Shown: positions 34,453 through 47,398 of the stretch, piece by piece
Layout: every line of letters begins with the position of its first letter
Position numbering within the stretch: the first letter of the stretch is position 1
Source: Paramecium tetraurelia
Taxonomy: Eukaryota > Ciliophora > Oligohymenophorea > Peniculida > Parameciidae
DNA: 64,000 nt
Assembly: GCF_000165425.1 (NCBI RefSeq)
Contig: NW_001799041.1
Span: 69,089-133,088 of the forward strand
Direction: 5' to 3'
Program-made: the position numbers and the translations under genes
The notes under the pieces: generated by a model
Told to the model about the DNA's origin: nothing
What the model saw: only the letters and a program-made list of their open reading frames with translations
Database searches by the model: none

Positions 34453-35634
34453 TCATTAATGAATAGATGTCTTCTATTTTTGATTGATATTCCTCTTAGT
34501 GCTGCCACTTCTGCTTCTTGGTTAAGTTTAAATACTTTCTATAAAATGATTGATGAATATTTTACAATGAATATTTTTCTGCAACATACTTGAATTTTAA
34601 GAATTGTTTTTTGATACAGTATAATTTCCAATGTGTGTTTTGATGTTTTTAATTGCATTGTGTTATTATATTAAATCATTTATTGAAGATATCGAATTAT
34701 GCTTTATTTGATAGCTTTTAATTTACTCCTATTGTTGATTTATTGATTGTTATAATGATTGCAAATGATGATTCTATCCGTATTACAAAATATTGAAATA
34801 GTTCTGTTTCAAAGACCCTTACGATTATGTTGGGTAGTCAGTGCTTTCCTAGAATTAACTACTTAATTTATGTTCTGAATAGGAATTAGTCTTATTCGTT
34901 TCTTTACTATTAGGCTTTCTCTAAACCAACCCTTTTATTTATTACATATTTTTGGTTATTTACTGAACCTCATAATCTACATGATCCAGCTCAATGGTTC
35001 TCTTCTATTGTTCAAATTCTAGTTATTAAATCTTTTCCTTGAAAGATACTATTTCTGATTGCAAAGATTGATTTTCTTCGTAATACTTTTGATTCTCTCT
35101 TTTCAAATTCTAATGTATTACAATTAAACATACATTCATTATGTTTTTTGTTGTTTCCAGTAATTCGTTTCTTGTTGCCTCACTTTCGTCCAATTTTGAT
35201 TACATCGATTCTGCATATAATTTCAATTATTATTCCAACTAAGATTAAATCAAACTAAAATCATACACGAATGTGATTCCTTATCTCGCTCTCATATTTA
35301 ATGACTGATTATTCTAATTTTTCATATTCATCCTCTGTCCGTATACTTTTTTATGTCATATTTGGATCTATACTATTTTCTAATTTCCTTTCATAATTGC
35401 GAAAGCTTACTGGATTTTTCTCTCTATCTTCAACATTAGATTAGTGAAGATAATTTTAATTATGTTTACTAATTGAGTCAAATTTTCATAATCTTTCAGT
35501 TCTTTCTCAACTGCATTCAAATCATTTTTGGTCTCAATATATTTCTCCAATTGCATCAATATTCGCTCGAGCAAATCCTTGAGGGATGACTCCATTTCTC
35601 TGTCAGAATATGTTATCAAACTTGTTTCACTCAT
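34453..35634 (-). CDS. Coiled-coil protein, unrecognised
   Basis: Starts MSETSLITYSDREMESSLKD and continues as Glu/Lys/Gln-rich coiled coil (RILMQLEKYIETKNDLNAV; NELLETTKNIMNVCLIVIHQ), then a Ser/Asn/Gln-rich C-terminal third ending in basic SRSGSTKRNINQ. One 30-nt intron is needed after ESEIRNHI; another near 35440 is not clearly placed, so the exon structure there is provisional. No known domain. Possibly a cytoskeletal or basal-body component. Confidence 0.55.
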
Positions 35635-35751
35635 TAACAGTTAATTTATTTATTAAATAAGTATTTTTAAAAAGTTATTTCATATATCCTCCAATACCCA
35701 TTTGTACATTTGTAGATAAAAAAACAAATAAATTCAAACCCAAACTCAAAC

Positions 35752-38700
35752 TCAAATCAACTTCTCATTCACAAAATAACTCCTTGTGTTTCTCAAAAAA
35801 TTATCATCATACAAAATTGCTGCCAAAGGGACCGAATATATGAACTTAGTCAACAGCTTATAATTTCTTAATTAAATTATCTAATCAAACTTAATCAGCA
35901 ATAGCCCATTTATTATTGAAATGCATAAACAAGCCACAGTAATTATCTAAAAATTCGATAATATCTTACATTATAATCCACCTCAACTTACTAATTATAA
36001 TAAAATAAATCCGAATAAAACCTTTCAAGTATGTACTGGAGACCATAACTCAAAATTGTAATACCCTCTAATTCTAAAATCGGAAAATTTGATCTATTTG
36101 TAAAATTAGTATATTCAAACTCAGTTTTTATTTGATTCTTTATATCAATCAAAGCAGTTGAAATTCCCTTCTGTAACACTCCGCCAAGAGTAGTGTTACA
36201 AATATTGTAAGAGTTGTCGATTGCCTAAGATTATTTAAATTGAATTACAACTAATTCTACGCATAAATTCCCATTACTGAAGCTATCTAAAAGACTAGAA
36301 AATTCTGAATCAAAAAAATAGTCATTCGGTTAAAATGTCCATTATTAATCAGTATACTATTCCAACCCTACTAAACCCTCTTATGCAATTTTGTAGTATT
36401 GATTTAGATCTGTTTAATTTAAAAATGGAAACGCCGATTTATAATATAGAATTTCCCTTGTTTGATATATACTTAAAACATTAATATTTAAATTGGCAAA
36501 TACTTCGTATAGCCTCCCAGTTTGTTTTATTTTTGAATACGTATGATAGATTTGAGTAGTTAAAACAATGAATGACACAGCTAATACTCCAAAGTGGGTT
36601 AATGTGAGTAAAATTGATTTAAGCTTATAATACTCAGGAGAGATTGTGTTTTTCTTTTATTAGTGTTTTGAATGATGAGAGCATTACTATTTAATCATTC
36701 CAAAATACTCATCTTTCTCTTAAAAATTGAGTTTGTAATTTTAAATTTACTGATAATTCTTCTCAATCAATTCTTATAATAATGTTAATCTTTGAATTTC
36801 TAAGTTTAAGAAATTCTAATCTTAATTTAACAATAAGATCTTCAGTTTTTCCTTTTATATCTAAAATACTAAATCAGAAACAGTTAATGTGAACTAGATC
36901 ATTACGAAAAAGAAACATAATACAATAAAGATGACTATTATTTTTTGCTAAGAATCATCTAGGTGCTATTGTTAGGCATCAAAGGCAACTAAATTAGCGT
37001 CTGTGAAAGCATTTAATAAGGTATGCAAATTCTTGTAATTATAATAAAAGTAAGAACTTTCATAATCTGCTTATCCATTTTAAATGTAAGCATTTTAAGT
37101 GTCATATTAATAATTCAGTAAAGTCATTAAACTATTTCGAAAACTAAGCATACTCGTTTCACCAACATTTCCTTTTTACAAAAATTCCAGATTTAAATAT
37201 TAATCTTGATAAAGAGTAAAAAAAATAGGTTCAGTTAAGATACCTGAAATCCCATTCTTAAGTTTTTCGTAACTTCCTATTAATCTTGATTTTGGATAAA
37301 CTAAGAATTCCAAATATTACTATTAAGTAATTATCTTATAATAAAATTCGACGTTATAATTTACTATTGACAAACGAATCAATTGAAAGGACAAAATAGG
37401 ATAAAAGATATCATTTTTCATACCTAATAGTTTGAAATCCTTCTGAAAATGATGAAAAAGATCTATCTCATACAAATACTATGTCTATAATAGAAATAAT
37501 TACCAAACCAAAACCAACTATTGATATTATAGTTAAAAGTATTCTAAAATATATCATTTTCTTAAAAATTTAAGGGATTTTTCTTGAGTTGGTAAGCTCA
37601 TAAACAAGCGAAAATTATCGATAGTATATCGACTTTTGCATAGCTGAAACACCAGACTATTGAGAGGATATGCCTTCTGTTTAAAGCTTTTAGTTCAATT
37701 TCTTTTTCTTCTGTGTATTCATATCTAGTTCCTCGCTTACATGCTGCTCCTCCTCATTCTTCATTGCCACTAATTATTCATCCTATTAAATATCTGATTA
37801 CATTAAGTTTTAACATACGAATTCAGATTTCAAAATACATTATTGGTTATATATCTTTTCTTCATGAATACTCTATTCCATTGCAAAAGGTTTATCCACT
37901 ATGATGGACTCATCTAAATGTGTAGTAGCAATCACATTTTCTGATTGTCTATATTAATAAATATACGTATCTCCATTATTGTAAACACGTTTTGGATTTT
38001 TTATTATAAGTTCATAATAACTAGAGCCATACTCATTTCTCTTTTAAGAAATTGATAAATCACATTGATAGCATATCAAAGATTGGTGATAATTCCACTA
38101 TTATTGAATTTTTACTTATGAGGATTGCATGAAAAAAGAAGCATTGACTTTATTTGGATCTACAAAATAAAATGTCTATAAACTATAAAATTTATCTTGT
38201 ATTAATTGATCAATATGCTTATAAATAGTGCATATGTCCAAACCAATAAAGTATTAAGCAAAGACTCCATCAAATTACAATACATCGCAAAACAGCTCAT
38301 CATCAATATTTAAGATTCTTTTAGTATCATCTAGGAAAATACTATATGAACTTTCCTTTATCTTTTTAAAAAATACAATCATTTCAATAGAGGTCAAGTT
38401 TAATTAACTTAAATCCATTAGTAAATCAATTTTTTTACACAAACAAGGAGAGATCTGAATGTAAGATTCATTGAGTTATTAATAAAATTTATTCTGTCTA
38501 CCTGCTATGAAATTCTGTATTAATTTCATATGAGACACTTGAATATAGTTAGGTATCATATCTTAAAAGTTCAGTGTTTCTAATTTGTCGAATTTTTCTA
38601 ATTTATTATATTTGTATTTGAGAATTTTGATACTTTGCTTATTGTTGATTTAAATTATCATATTGGAGAATTAATTAGACAAGAATGCATTGCTGAATTT

Positions 38701-40537
38701 TAAATTAGTCTCATCATTGTAATTAGATGATGATTTTTGATTCTAAGAGGAAATCATATCATTTAAAATTTCCATCTGATAAAACATCAAAATGTTTTGT
38801 TGCTTTTAATCTATAAAATAAAAGATACTGAGTACCTAATGTTTATTTAAAGAATGATTTCAACTATTTTAGTCCATCTATCTAATATTTTATGGATTTA
38901 TAAGCAAGTTTCTCTAGTTGTTCTTTAGAGATATTTGAATTTATTTTTTCCAAATAATTGATTTTCTATTGTACTACTTAACTAATTATTTTTCTGATTT
39001 AAACACATTGTCCTTCAACATCGAGGTAGGCTTTGATGGCATAATGAATTTTTTATGATTCATTCAACAAAGTATTCTTTTGATTTGAAAACTATTAAGC
39101 AATATCTAATCTCATTAAATCTTAGGCCACTTTTAAGACTATTAATTTATGCAGATAATTAATTTTGAAAACTTTTTTTTTCATCTTATAATTGTCTGTC
39201 ATTAAAATTTAATTTTGAAATTTAGTTCTATCCGATTTTTGAAAAATTATTTAGAAGCATTAGTAAACTTAAAGGTATTACTTTTGAAAAAATAACAGTT
39301 ATAAGTAAGCAAATATTTGTTAGTCCTAGGTACATTTGAAGGACATTGTTGAAATCAAACTTTCATACTGTGATAATAGGTCTTTAAAGTATATTTCATA
39401 GGAGATTTATTGAAAATTCTTTTCTAAAGGACTTTGCTTGCAGGTACAATCGATATCATAACATGCCTTAATGTGTTTTGATAGAAACATAAGGTAGACT
39501 ATCTTTTGCTTATAGGTGTTTTTCTGTTTAGTGATATTGTATATGATTTAGAAAAGCACAAAGTTACAATTTTCTATGCTTGAATTTTAGTAATTGATAA
39601 AATGTTTTTACAAATCTATTTTGATTTAATTTTGGAAATAAAAAAAGGGCAAAATTATTACAAGTACCCAGATTTCTTTAAATTAATGTTATTGAAATAA
39701 TTCATGCAACAGGTATTACAAACAAATGGCAATATTTATCAGATTAATGGCCAAAATCACTCGATAATAGGACCCATAGATGTATTGCTTCAGTTTTTGC
39801 ATTTGATATATTTATATAATCGATGAAATAATCGGCAGGATTAATTATGTGAGCCTGAAGGGTATATCGTCGTAAATATATAACGAAAAACTTAACTACA
39901 GAAATTTGATCCCAATTCTGTAATAGGTTAAATTGGATTCATTTATCATCAAGTGTTCTCTTTAGAAATCCAAGGCCCAATTATATGAGAACATATTCAC
40001 AAAAAAGAGAATTATAATAAAAATTCCTGCAATAGTAAGAAAACTTAAAAAGACTTTTAGGTAATCATTTATATTTTATTAAATCGTCTAAAAACAAATG
40101 TCCATCATGATATATCCAAAAGTTTGTTTGCTTATATTGATGGAAACATTTACAAATATAAATAATACTTTAAAATAATAATTGGTGTTGAAGGCATTCT
40201 ATAATTCAATCACCAAATTTTCTGATCTACTTTTCAGTATAAAAATAAAGCAAATACAACTTAGGACAAGAATAAATAAAAATCCCACTGAAATGTACGC
40301 TAATATAGCTGTATTTTCTATCAGTGTATTGGGTCTTGATAATATAGTTATTAAATCCAATTCTGAAGTAGTACTGAAAGCCTTGTAACTATAAGATATA
40401 TTAATGTAGGCTAGATTTTGCAGTTCATTAATAACTCCTAAAGCGAATGAAATCATTAAAGGCAAACTCCAAATAAATTGTTCCAAAATTAAAGCGCCTT
40501 GAACAAAGAGAGATATTTGGTTGATTATCAATTCCAT
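35752..40537 (-). CDS. Large PAS-domain multi-transmembrane protein (tmcB-like ciliate family)
   Basis: One gene of about 4.8 kb. The frame runs through the region where a separate start (37557) might be called: KSIYYRQFSLVYELTNSRKI continues into IFKKMIYFRILLTIISIVGF. Order: N-terminal membrane helices (LMISFALGVINELQ; ISVGFLFILVLSCICFIF), a helical region (KAYLDVEGQCVQIRKIISQV) and a 25-nt intron (GTACTCAGTA..TTATAG). Then a PAS-like region (HMKLIQNFIAGRQNKFYQQL; IFLDDTKRILNIDDELFCDV), a charged linker, a membrane helix, a large loop, two further helices, a coiled coil, a membrane helix, a loop and a C-terminal helix. This layout occurs in the big Paramecium/Tetrahymena tmcB-type family of presumed sensory membrane proteins. 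Substrate or ligand unknown. Confidence 0.7.
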
Positions 40538-40951
40538 CACGTCTTATATTAATTATTTATATTTTCAATTGAGCAATTGATCGAGCAGATATAATAATTT
40601 AAAAAAAAGGAATTATATATTTCAAATTTGTTTATTATTTTCTTAAAAAAATCTTGAGAAGGAATATTTTTTCTAATATTCTTATATTTTTTAGAGATGC
40701 ATGAGAATTAAAATCTAACTGTAAAATGACCCATTCAGTCTTCACAAAAATCCTAAATTTAAATATGTTTAAACATTAAACATATGTTATTTCAATTAAA
40801 TCCCTAATCTTAAGGATTTTTGTAATTATACTGGGCTATCAATTTCAATTTTTAATAGTTTGGCTTTACACAATTAAGAATCAAACGGTTTTATCAATTA
40901 ATAAGTCTTTCTACACATTAAAGTTATTTTAAAGGCCTATTAATATTTTCA
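40538..40951. other. AT-rich intergenic stretch
   Basis: Upstream region of the PAS gene. No other feature seen. Confidence 0.45.
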
Positions 40952-41239
40952 ATGTCATAGGCTCCAAAACCTGTCCTTTAATTGAAAGAAATTAGTCAAT
41001 ATTATTTAATGCGAAACCATTAAGATGGCTGGTATGTCTTATAACCATCTGATAAGAGGATGTTATAAATGTAAATTAATTCAAACCATTTTCTAAGGTT
41101 ATAAAACATTTTGGTAATAAAATATTAAATTATTTTTTGTATTGTAATAAGGATTTTAGCTTAAAAATTAAGCATTGTTGTCATTTCTTAATTAAGCTTG
41201 AATGATTCCTAAATGTTACTTACGATTCATTTAAATTGA
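40952..41239 (+). CDS. Short ORF or gene fragment
   Basis: A 95-codon frame. The first 50 residues look like real protein (MSQAPKPVLQLKEISQYYLM; DGWYVLQPSDKRMLQMQ); the second half looks like translated AT-rich spacer. It may be the first exon of a decayed gene. No family recognised. Confidence 0.35.
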
Positions 41240-41435
41240 ATATAAAAGATGATAAAATTAGATATTATTATAAAGAATCTCAAAATCAAACTATATTTTT
41301 TAGATCTTTAAAACAGATATATTGTTAGTTCTAAAGCATAATTGCTTGTGATTATTCTTAAAATCCAAAATCTTAGCATTATAAATAATTATTAAACAAA
41401 TATAATTTTTATACCAATAAATTAAAATAATAATC

Positions 41436-42615
41436 TCACTTAGTCATTTCTTATTGGATCTAATAATCTAGGAACTCTTCATAGGATAAGCATATTTTTC
41501 CACTTTATTTTAATTTAGTATTGTGAAGATGCCAATCAGTCTTATAATGTTATCTGAATTCTTGATTTGTGTCAAAAGAGATCAAACATTAAGTACATTT
41601 AAATTACTTACCCAAATTATCCTTGGCATTGTCTTTTTTTTATTGCTATTAAATTTATTTGATTTGATTTTATTCTTCTTCCTCAACTTGTTTTTTAATT
41701 TATTACTGCTATTAAAGTTGCTGCTTCTTTTATTACTTGTTTTTTTTGGGACCTTTCTGTTTTGATTTCTGATTCTATTCTTCATCAGATTCCTCTGAAT
41801 CTGAAATTTACAATTTTTCTAATCTCTACTCCAACTCAACTTAAGCTATGTTATCAATTCCGTCAATCTATTATTTGATTGCTGCTTCTACGACTTCTAA
41901 CGTACTTTTAAATTATTTTTCAGTAACTTTTGTTGATAAAGCTCTAAATAATTAAGGGTCGATAATAACAATAAATTTATTGTTCTATTGAACAATGTCT
42001 TTGAGTCCCAATTCTTCTAACATCTAATAAACCAACTCCCTTTGTTCATCGATAAAGGAGATGGATACTTTCATAGGAGCTCTTTTAATGAAAAAGCTCT
42101 CCTTCAGTTTCTTAATGCATTGCAAAGCCTACAATTTAACAGGTTTATCAGTTTTCACCACAAATTATACTTTTGAAATTGCATACTCAATGGATTGCTG
42201 TGTAAGTTGTCTACCTGAAGTGGCATGGATGCATTTATCCTGTATGAATTTTACTATGTCTCTGTAATAATGCTCTAATTAGGCCTCTCTTTCTTTATCT
42301 CCAACTTGTAAGTCTCCCTTTTCTAGAATAGTCTTGATGATTTAATCTTTGTCATTAGTTTAGAAGCAGTACAATAATTCTTTACCGGATGCCACGTCTC
42401 CCTTGGTAGCATTTGTAAAAATTTCATAAACTTAAAGAACTTCACTAAAAATTTATTAAGCAATCATACCTTAGATCCTTCTCAACTCCATTTCTCCAGT
42501 TGATAGCCTTATTTTTATAGCAAGCTATTTCAAATTTTTGATTGTTGTTTGTACGATATTTGATAATGGCAATATTTGTCATTTAAACAATACCAACAGG
42601 TTGTGTTACTCTCAT
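41436..42615 (-). CDS. SBDS: SBDS ribosome maturation factor with added C2H2 zinc finger
   Basis: SBDS (Sdo1) acts with EFL1 to release eIF6 from pre-60S subunits. All three domains are recognisable: N-terminal QMTNIAIIKYRTNNNQKFEI, EIACYKNKAINWRNGVEKDL and VYEIFTNATKGDVASGKEL; central EKGDLQVGDKEREAQLEHYY and IEYAISKVQFVVKTDKP; C-terminal KVSISFIDEQRELVYQMLEE. Human and yeast proteins end here at about 250 residues. This one continues with a Glu/Lys/Gln-rich linker of about 70 residues and a single finger CTQCLISF..FRQHYKTDWHL (Cys-x2-Cys ... His-x5-His), total about 384 residues. One 25-nt intron after VEKDLR. RNA binding by the finger is inference. Confidence 0.92.
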
Positions 42616-42754
42616 TTATTAAAGAATATAATTTATTAAAATAATTTTAATTAGTCCATATTCATTAAATACTGTTAAAATATTCTACTCATAAATTTCT
42701 AAATCATGACATCACCCTTAAATAAATAGAATATTTACTTTGTTAGAGACAATC

Positions 42755-43359
42755 ATGAATGAAATTTTAAAAATAAAAAAAGATTTAGATAAATGGACAT
42801 ATATCATTCAATTATAGGATTGAAATATCACTACCCTTTAAGTACAGGCTTATTTTCATTCTATACCTAATAATTCTGATTAATTATATATTTTAAATAC
42901 ATTTATTTACTGTCTCAAGAAACTAAATATATATCAATGTCAAAATAGATTTTTCATTATATTTATAGAGTACATTGTTCATAATATATTAGTACATAGT
43001 AATAATGCCAAAATTAAAGAAATTTTAAATAAGACTTTTTTAATCCTTCCTTAATATTGTTATCAAGTCAAATTAACGCCTTTGTGATGAATTTCATATT
43101 ATAATTATATAGATATCAGGGTCTGAAATACTTTTAATCTTCATTTATTATTATAAAATTATAATATATTTTGGTCCTATATTTTAGCAATTCCATAAAG
43201 TCATAAGAAAGGATCATTTCTAATTTTGTTTAAATAGCTCTAAGAAATAAATGTTTATCGTTAAATAATTTGAATTCGGGATAGAAAATAAATAATATCA
43301 TGAATTTAAATTATTCTTCTTTTTATTTATGTAAGATTGTTTCTCATAAAATCTATTGA
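42755..43359 (+). pseudogene. Unidentified gene with an in-frame TGA at codon 23
   Basis: ATG 42755 opens MNEILKIKKDLDKWTYIIQL; TGA follows at 42821-42823, and the same frame goes on with strong protein character (VQAYFHSIPNNSDQLYILNT; EYIVHNILVHSNNAKIKEIL). A 29-nt GT..AG intron (from 43083, GTGATGAATT..TATATAG) links it to a second exon (YFSNSIKSQERIISNFVQIA) that ends at TGA 43357. The first TGA cannot be removed by any usual intron. The protein resembles a helical-repeat protein but I do not recognise it. Either a nonsense mutation in a dying gene, a wrong start, or a UGA that is read through. Confidence 0.4.
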
Positions 43360-43505
43360 GAATGAAGCCATTCCAAGAAAAATAGAGAAATTTTGAAGAT
43401 TTTCTTATTGTCGTCATTTTGATATAATGTTACGATATAATTATAAACATTAAAGATTTTTAGTTAATTTGAGTTGGATTATTTTCTATATTATAAAATT
43501 ACGTC

Positions 43506-44450
43506 ATGAAGAAAATTCTCTTGATTAGTCTTATCATTGTGCTGTCATACTAGACAGTAGAATATAATACATATGATGAATCATTTGCAAAACACTTGTT
43601 TTACTTGACATCAGCAAGTTATTGCAGTGAGTAACACATTAAGAGTTGGAACTGCGGTAAGCCTTGCAAGGAACTTAAACCAATAACTGATATAACATTT
43701 TTTATTAATGCAACCAATGAGAATGCAGGATATGGTGCATATCATCCAGAAACTGATGAAATCTACTTAGTTTTCAGAGGAACTTTACCATGGAGTCTCA
43801 CTAATTGGATAGAGGATATAGACTTTATAAAGACAGATTATCCTTATTGTCCTAACAATTGTGAAGTTCATAGGTATTATAAAATTGTCATAATATCATT
43901 CTAGAGGTTTCTATTACTCCTTCCTGGGAATTTAGGATTAAGTATTGAATTGCTTGAAATCGTTGAGCAAGAAATACCCTCTGGCCAAGATAACCATTAC
44001 TGGGCATAGTTTGGGAGGTGCTTTAGCCAATCATGCTCTTGTGTATTTGACAACAGTATTTATAAATATCAATGTAGAGAGGCTTTACTATTAGTAAATT
44101 CTACACTTTTGGGTCACCAAGAGTAGGTGATAAGAACTTTTTCACTTATGTTAACCAACAATTGTTTCCTGGACCTAAATTTAGAATCACTCATAATCAT
44201 GATCCAGTTCCTCATCTTCCAGCACTCATTTAAGGATTCCATCATGTGAATCAAGAGGCCTACTATAAAGATTATTTACTGGTCATCCACAAGAAGTAAT
44301 AAATTATAAGATTTTAGAGTTTAAATGTGCAATGATAATCTCAAAGAAGATGACAGTTGCTCCAATTCGAATATTGCTGATTTATCAGTATCTGATCATA
44401 CTAATTACATGGGATATGATATGGCAGTAGAATTACTCACTTGTTAGTGA
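43506..44450 (+). CDS. Secreted class 3 lipase
   Basis: Alpha/beta hydrolase of the lipase class 3 (fungal lipase-like) family. Signal peptide MKKILLISLIIVLSYQTVEY. EIYLVFRGTLPWSLTNWIED holds the FRGT strand. Nucleophile elbow ITITGHSLGGALANHAL (Ser of GHSLG). FYTFGSPRVGDKNFFTYV and the catalytic His region ITHNHDPVPHLP with Asp/His follow. Several Cys pairs (YCSEQHIKSWNCGKPC; CPNNCEVH) fit an exported enzyme. Introns of 31 nt (GTATTATAAAATTG..TCTAG) and others. Ends AVELLTCQ at TGA 44448. A related lipase lies at 55455-56345. Confidence 0.9.
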
Positions 44451-44481
44451 TTTAATTTAAATTTTATAGAATAAATTAAAA

Positions 44482-45056
44482 ATGTAATAATCTGATCCCA
44501 ACCAAACCTAAAACTGGGGAGTAACAACATTTGAGATCTCAGAAACGTAATAGTAATATCCTCAGCAGCAATTCATTCCAAATCAATAGCCATATCCTTA
44601 GTAATATTAATAATATGGACAATAACCCTAGTAAGTCGCATATGGATAGGTATGTTGCATCTCGAATATTTAAGCCCGTAGTTACTAATGCTTATCCTTA
44701 GACTGTTTAAGTTGGAGTACCATATGTGTAGACAGTGATTGGAAAGTATTATTCATAATCATTAGTCATTTTAATGCTCCTCCATAATACAATGCTAATG
44801 GGTCACCATTTCCTATTTAAATCATATGTCCAGCGTGTAAAACATAAGGAATTACAAATGTGAGAACTGAGATTGGAGCAGGAACATATCTGGTTTCATG
44901 TCTATTATTTCTGTGCACCGGGTATGAGATTTTGGCATACTCAATAGAATATTATGTTGTTGGGTTCCATGTGTTATGCCTGATTGTTAAGACAAGATTC
45001 ATAGATGTTCTTCATGTTAAACAGAAGTTGGGATAAAATAGTATGATATGTGTTGA
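44482..45056 (+). CDS. LITAF-domain membrane protein
   Basis: Small endosomal/lysosomal membrane-associated zinc protein. The first third is Gln/Tyr/Pro-rich (TQQQYPQQQFIPNQQPYPQQ), as in LITAF and its relatives. The domain has an N-terminal CPAC knuckle with a TxVR strand (CPACKTQGITNVRTEIGAG), a hydrophobic membrane-dipping stretch (YLVSCLLFLCTGILCCWVP) and a C-terminal knuckle DKIHRCSSCQTEVG (HxCxxC). Introns of 25 nt (GTATGTTGCATCTC..TTTAAG), 20 nt (GTATTATTCATAATC..) and 26 nt (GTATGAGATTTTGG..) are required. The start is 31 bp after the lipase stop. Confidence 0.9.
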
Positions 45057-45194
45057 ACTTAATATAAATAAAATTACATAACTAAAAATAGTTTCCATTC
45101 AGAAATTCAGATTCCCAATAGTAGTTGAACAATTAAAAGTAAAGAGTAAAGAAGTTCTTATAATTGTGATTTATAATAGTTCTATGAATAAATT

Positions 45195-46170
45195 TCAGAA
45201 TTTTTGTGAAAAAGCAGAGTGAACAAAGTTTGATATCTCCATTCTTGAATTCTCAGTATTAAGCTTGGATATTTTGGCCGATTGTATTTGTTTGTTATCC
45301 CACTCCAATTTTCGATTGATCAGTTATTCACTTACTTGTATATTTAAGTCTCTTTAATCAAATACTTCCTCTTATTATCTACAATTCTGTATTTATTCTA
45401 TTAAACTTTGTTCTACTTCTCTTAATTGCTGAACCTATTTGCTCAAATTGAATTCAATATTTTTTATTGATAATTCATGCTATATAATAGTCTGTAATCC
45501 AGAATTCAGTTTATCTATTTATTAATGATAATAATCTAAAAATAAAATAAATCTATTTACTCTCCTTTTAATTCACATTTTATAATTGATATTTTAGTTT
45601 ATCAACATATTATTCGGCTTCTCTTAAATTTTGATCTATAATAAACTCCTTCTCCTGCAAACATTTCTCTCTAATCTTCAATTTATTTTTTTCTAATTCT
45701 AATGTGTTTTACTAATCCTCTAATTGCTTCATGCTAATCTATAATTATTATTCCCTCTCCTTCATTTTCTCTTCCTGTAACTAAACCTTCTCCCTGAAAT
45801 TCTATTCTTATTCTCCTAAAACATTGAGTTTATCCTTTATTTGGGATGCCAAAATGCGTATTTCCTTCTCCCCTTTGCTTAGTTTCTTAATATAAAACAA
45901 ACATACATTCGCCCTTTCTTCTATTGATTTATGTTCCTCTTCCATCACTTACTTTGTTCTATCTAGCTCCTCACATTTCCACTTGTATTTCTCCTTTATC
46001 CTAACCAATTCTAATTGATTCGGATCATTTGTCACTATATCAGGAATAGTCAATTAATATTAGGTTGCAAATCTAACACCTAATTTCTTTTCTTAAGTGA
46101 GATCTGGATTTGTTTGTCTTTAACTTAGAAACGATGATTTCTGCAAACATTGTCCTAGTGATTTTCTCAT
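45195..46170 (-). CDS. Coiled-coil protein, unrecognised
   Basis: About 316 residues. A short Ser/Gln-rich head (MRKSLGQCLQKSSFLSQRQT) is followed by near-continuous coiled coil (EKYKWKCEELDRTKQVMEEE; EKVQLQEEKMKEREQQLQIS; LEKNKLKIREKCLQEKEFII), ending SNFVHSAFSQKF. One 25-nt intron (GTAAATAGATTTATTT..TTTAG). No domain recognised. Confidence 0.65.
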
Positions 46171-46855
46171 TATATTTAACAGATCAATAAATTAAAAAAT
46201 TAATATTACTACATATCTGGAATTCTTATGATCTTATCATTAAAATAGAAATAAGAATTGTGAATTACTGAAACGAATTTTGAAATTTCAGTTGATTTTT
46301 AGTCCTTACAAATTTAACCATATTACTTGATTTTTCATTTGAATTTATTCTGTTTTTTATTTTAATTTCTATTATTCTGCTTTATTATCCTTATAACTAT
46401 CAGTTGAATGGACTTTTTAACTTTTAATTGTCTATAATTTATTAATATATTTGAGTTCTTTTTGATATATATGATAACACTTTTAATTTAGAGATTTGAT
46501 CATCCTCTATAATGTGAAATCTTGTTTTCCCTCTGCCGAAGTTCCTTTTTTCTAAAACTTGATAAAATATTTATTCAATTATTATATAGCATATGCAGTA
46601 CGAAATAACAATGTTGATGAGATGTATTAATAAATTGTTATATTTTGTTATTTTACAATGCAATTTAATTGATTTCTTAAAGAATATAGTATCTGTAACT
46701 TATATCAAATAGGATGCATAGAATCAATTTTCAAATTATATTCATAAACAATCATTAAAAATTAGAGTGGCTTATAGGATGATACTGTATTTTAGGCCTC
46801 CAGCAAAAACCCTTGTTTCTTAATTATAAAATTCATTATTTTTCATTTTAAGTTT
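46171..46855. other. AT-rich intergenic stretch
   Basis: Between divergent genes. A TGA-free run on the plus strand from 46591 overlaps the next gene in another frame and does not look like protein. No RNA gene seen. Confidence 0.45.
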
Positions 46856-47197
46856 ATGTCTTTAACCGAATTGGTTAACACTTATGAAACAAGAGACTCT
46901 CATCACTAATAAAAAAAGCCAATACTTAAATCTTCTTAATAGAAAATATATTCAACACTTCCAAGATTGGACTGGGCTGGAAATGAAATAATTAAAGGAG
47001 GATCGCATAAAATTGCTTTTATTAGTTAAGAAAATACTTCCAGAACCTTCTTGGACCTACTCTCCAACGAACTATCTGATTAGAGTGACGAGGTTGATGA
47101 AGATTATAATGAAATGTTAAACTGTTAAAATGTGAAGAACGTAAGTAAACTACAACCAGAACTAAGTGAATAGTCGAATTGTTGTTTTATTTATTGA
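46856..47197 (+). CDS. Small acidic protein, unrecognised
   Basis: Intron-less 113-residue frame starting MSLTELVNTYETRDSHHQQK. A basic first part holds RLDWAGNEIIKGGSHKIAFI; an acidic second part follows (LSNELSDQSDEVDEDYNEML). The LDWxGNxIxKG-type stretch followed by an acidic Ser-rich patch suggests a regulatory or phosphorylated protein, but no family is recognised. Confidence 0.5.
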
Positions 47198-47398
47198 CTT
47201 TATTATTATATTGAGTTATTATATATTGATTTATAATGGAAGTAAAGTAAGGTAAAAGTTTACTTGATACACAATTAGATTCAATCTACATTCAATGCAA
47301 TCCCTTTTAATTTATTCAATCCTTAAGCGTTATATTTGTTTTTTTACAAAAAAATTCAATATATAGTTAGCAAATAAACTGAAATTTATATAATATAA

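Noticed and set aside
37713-37904. Short plus-strand ORF
   Set aside because: Lies antisense to the PAS/TM gene, which has far better coding support.
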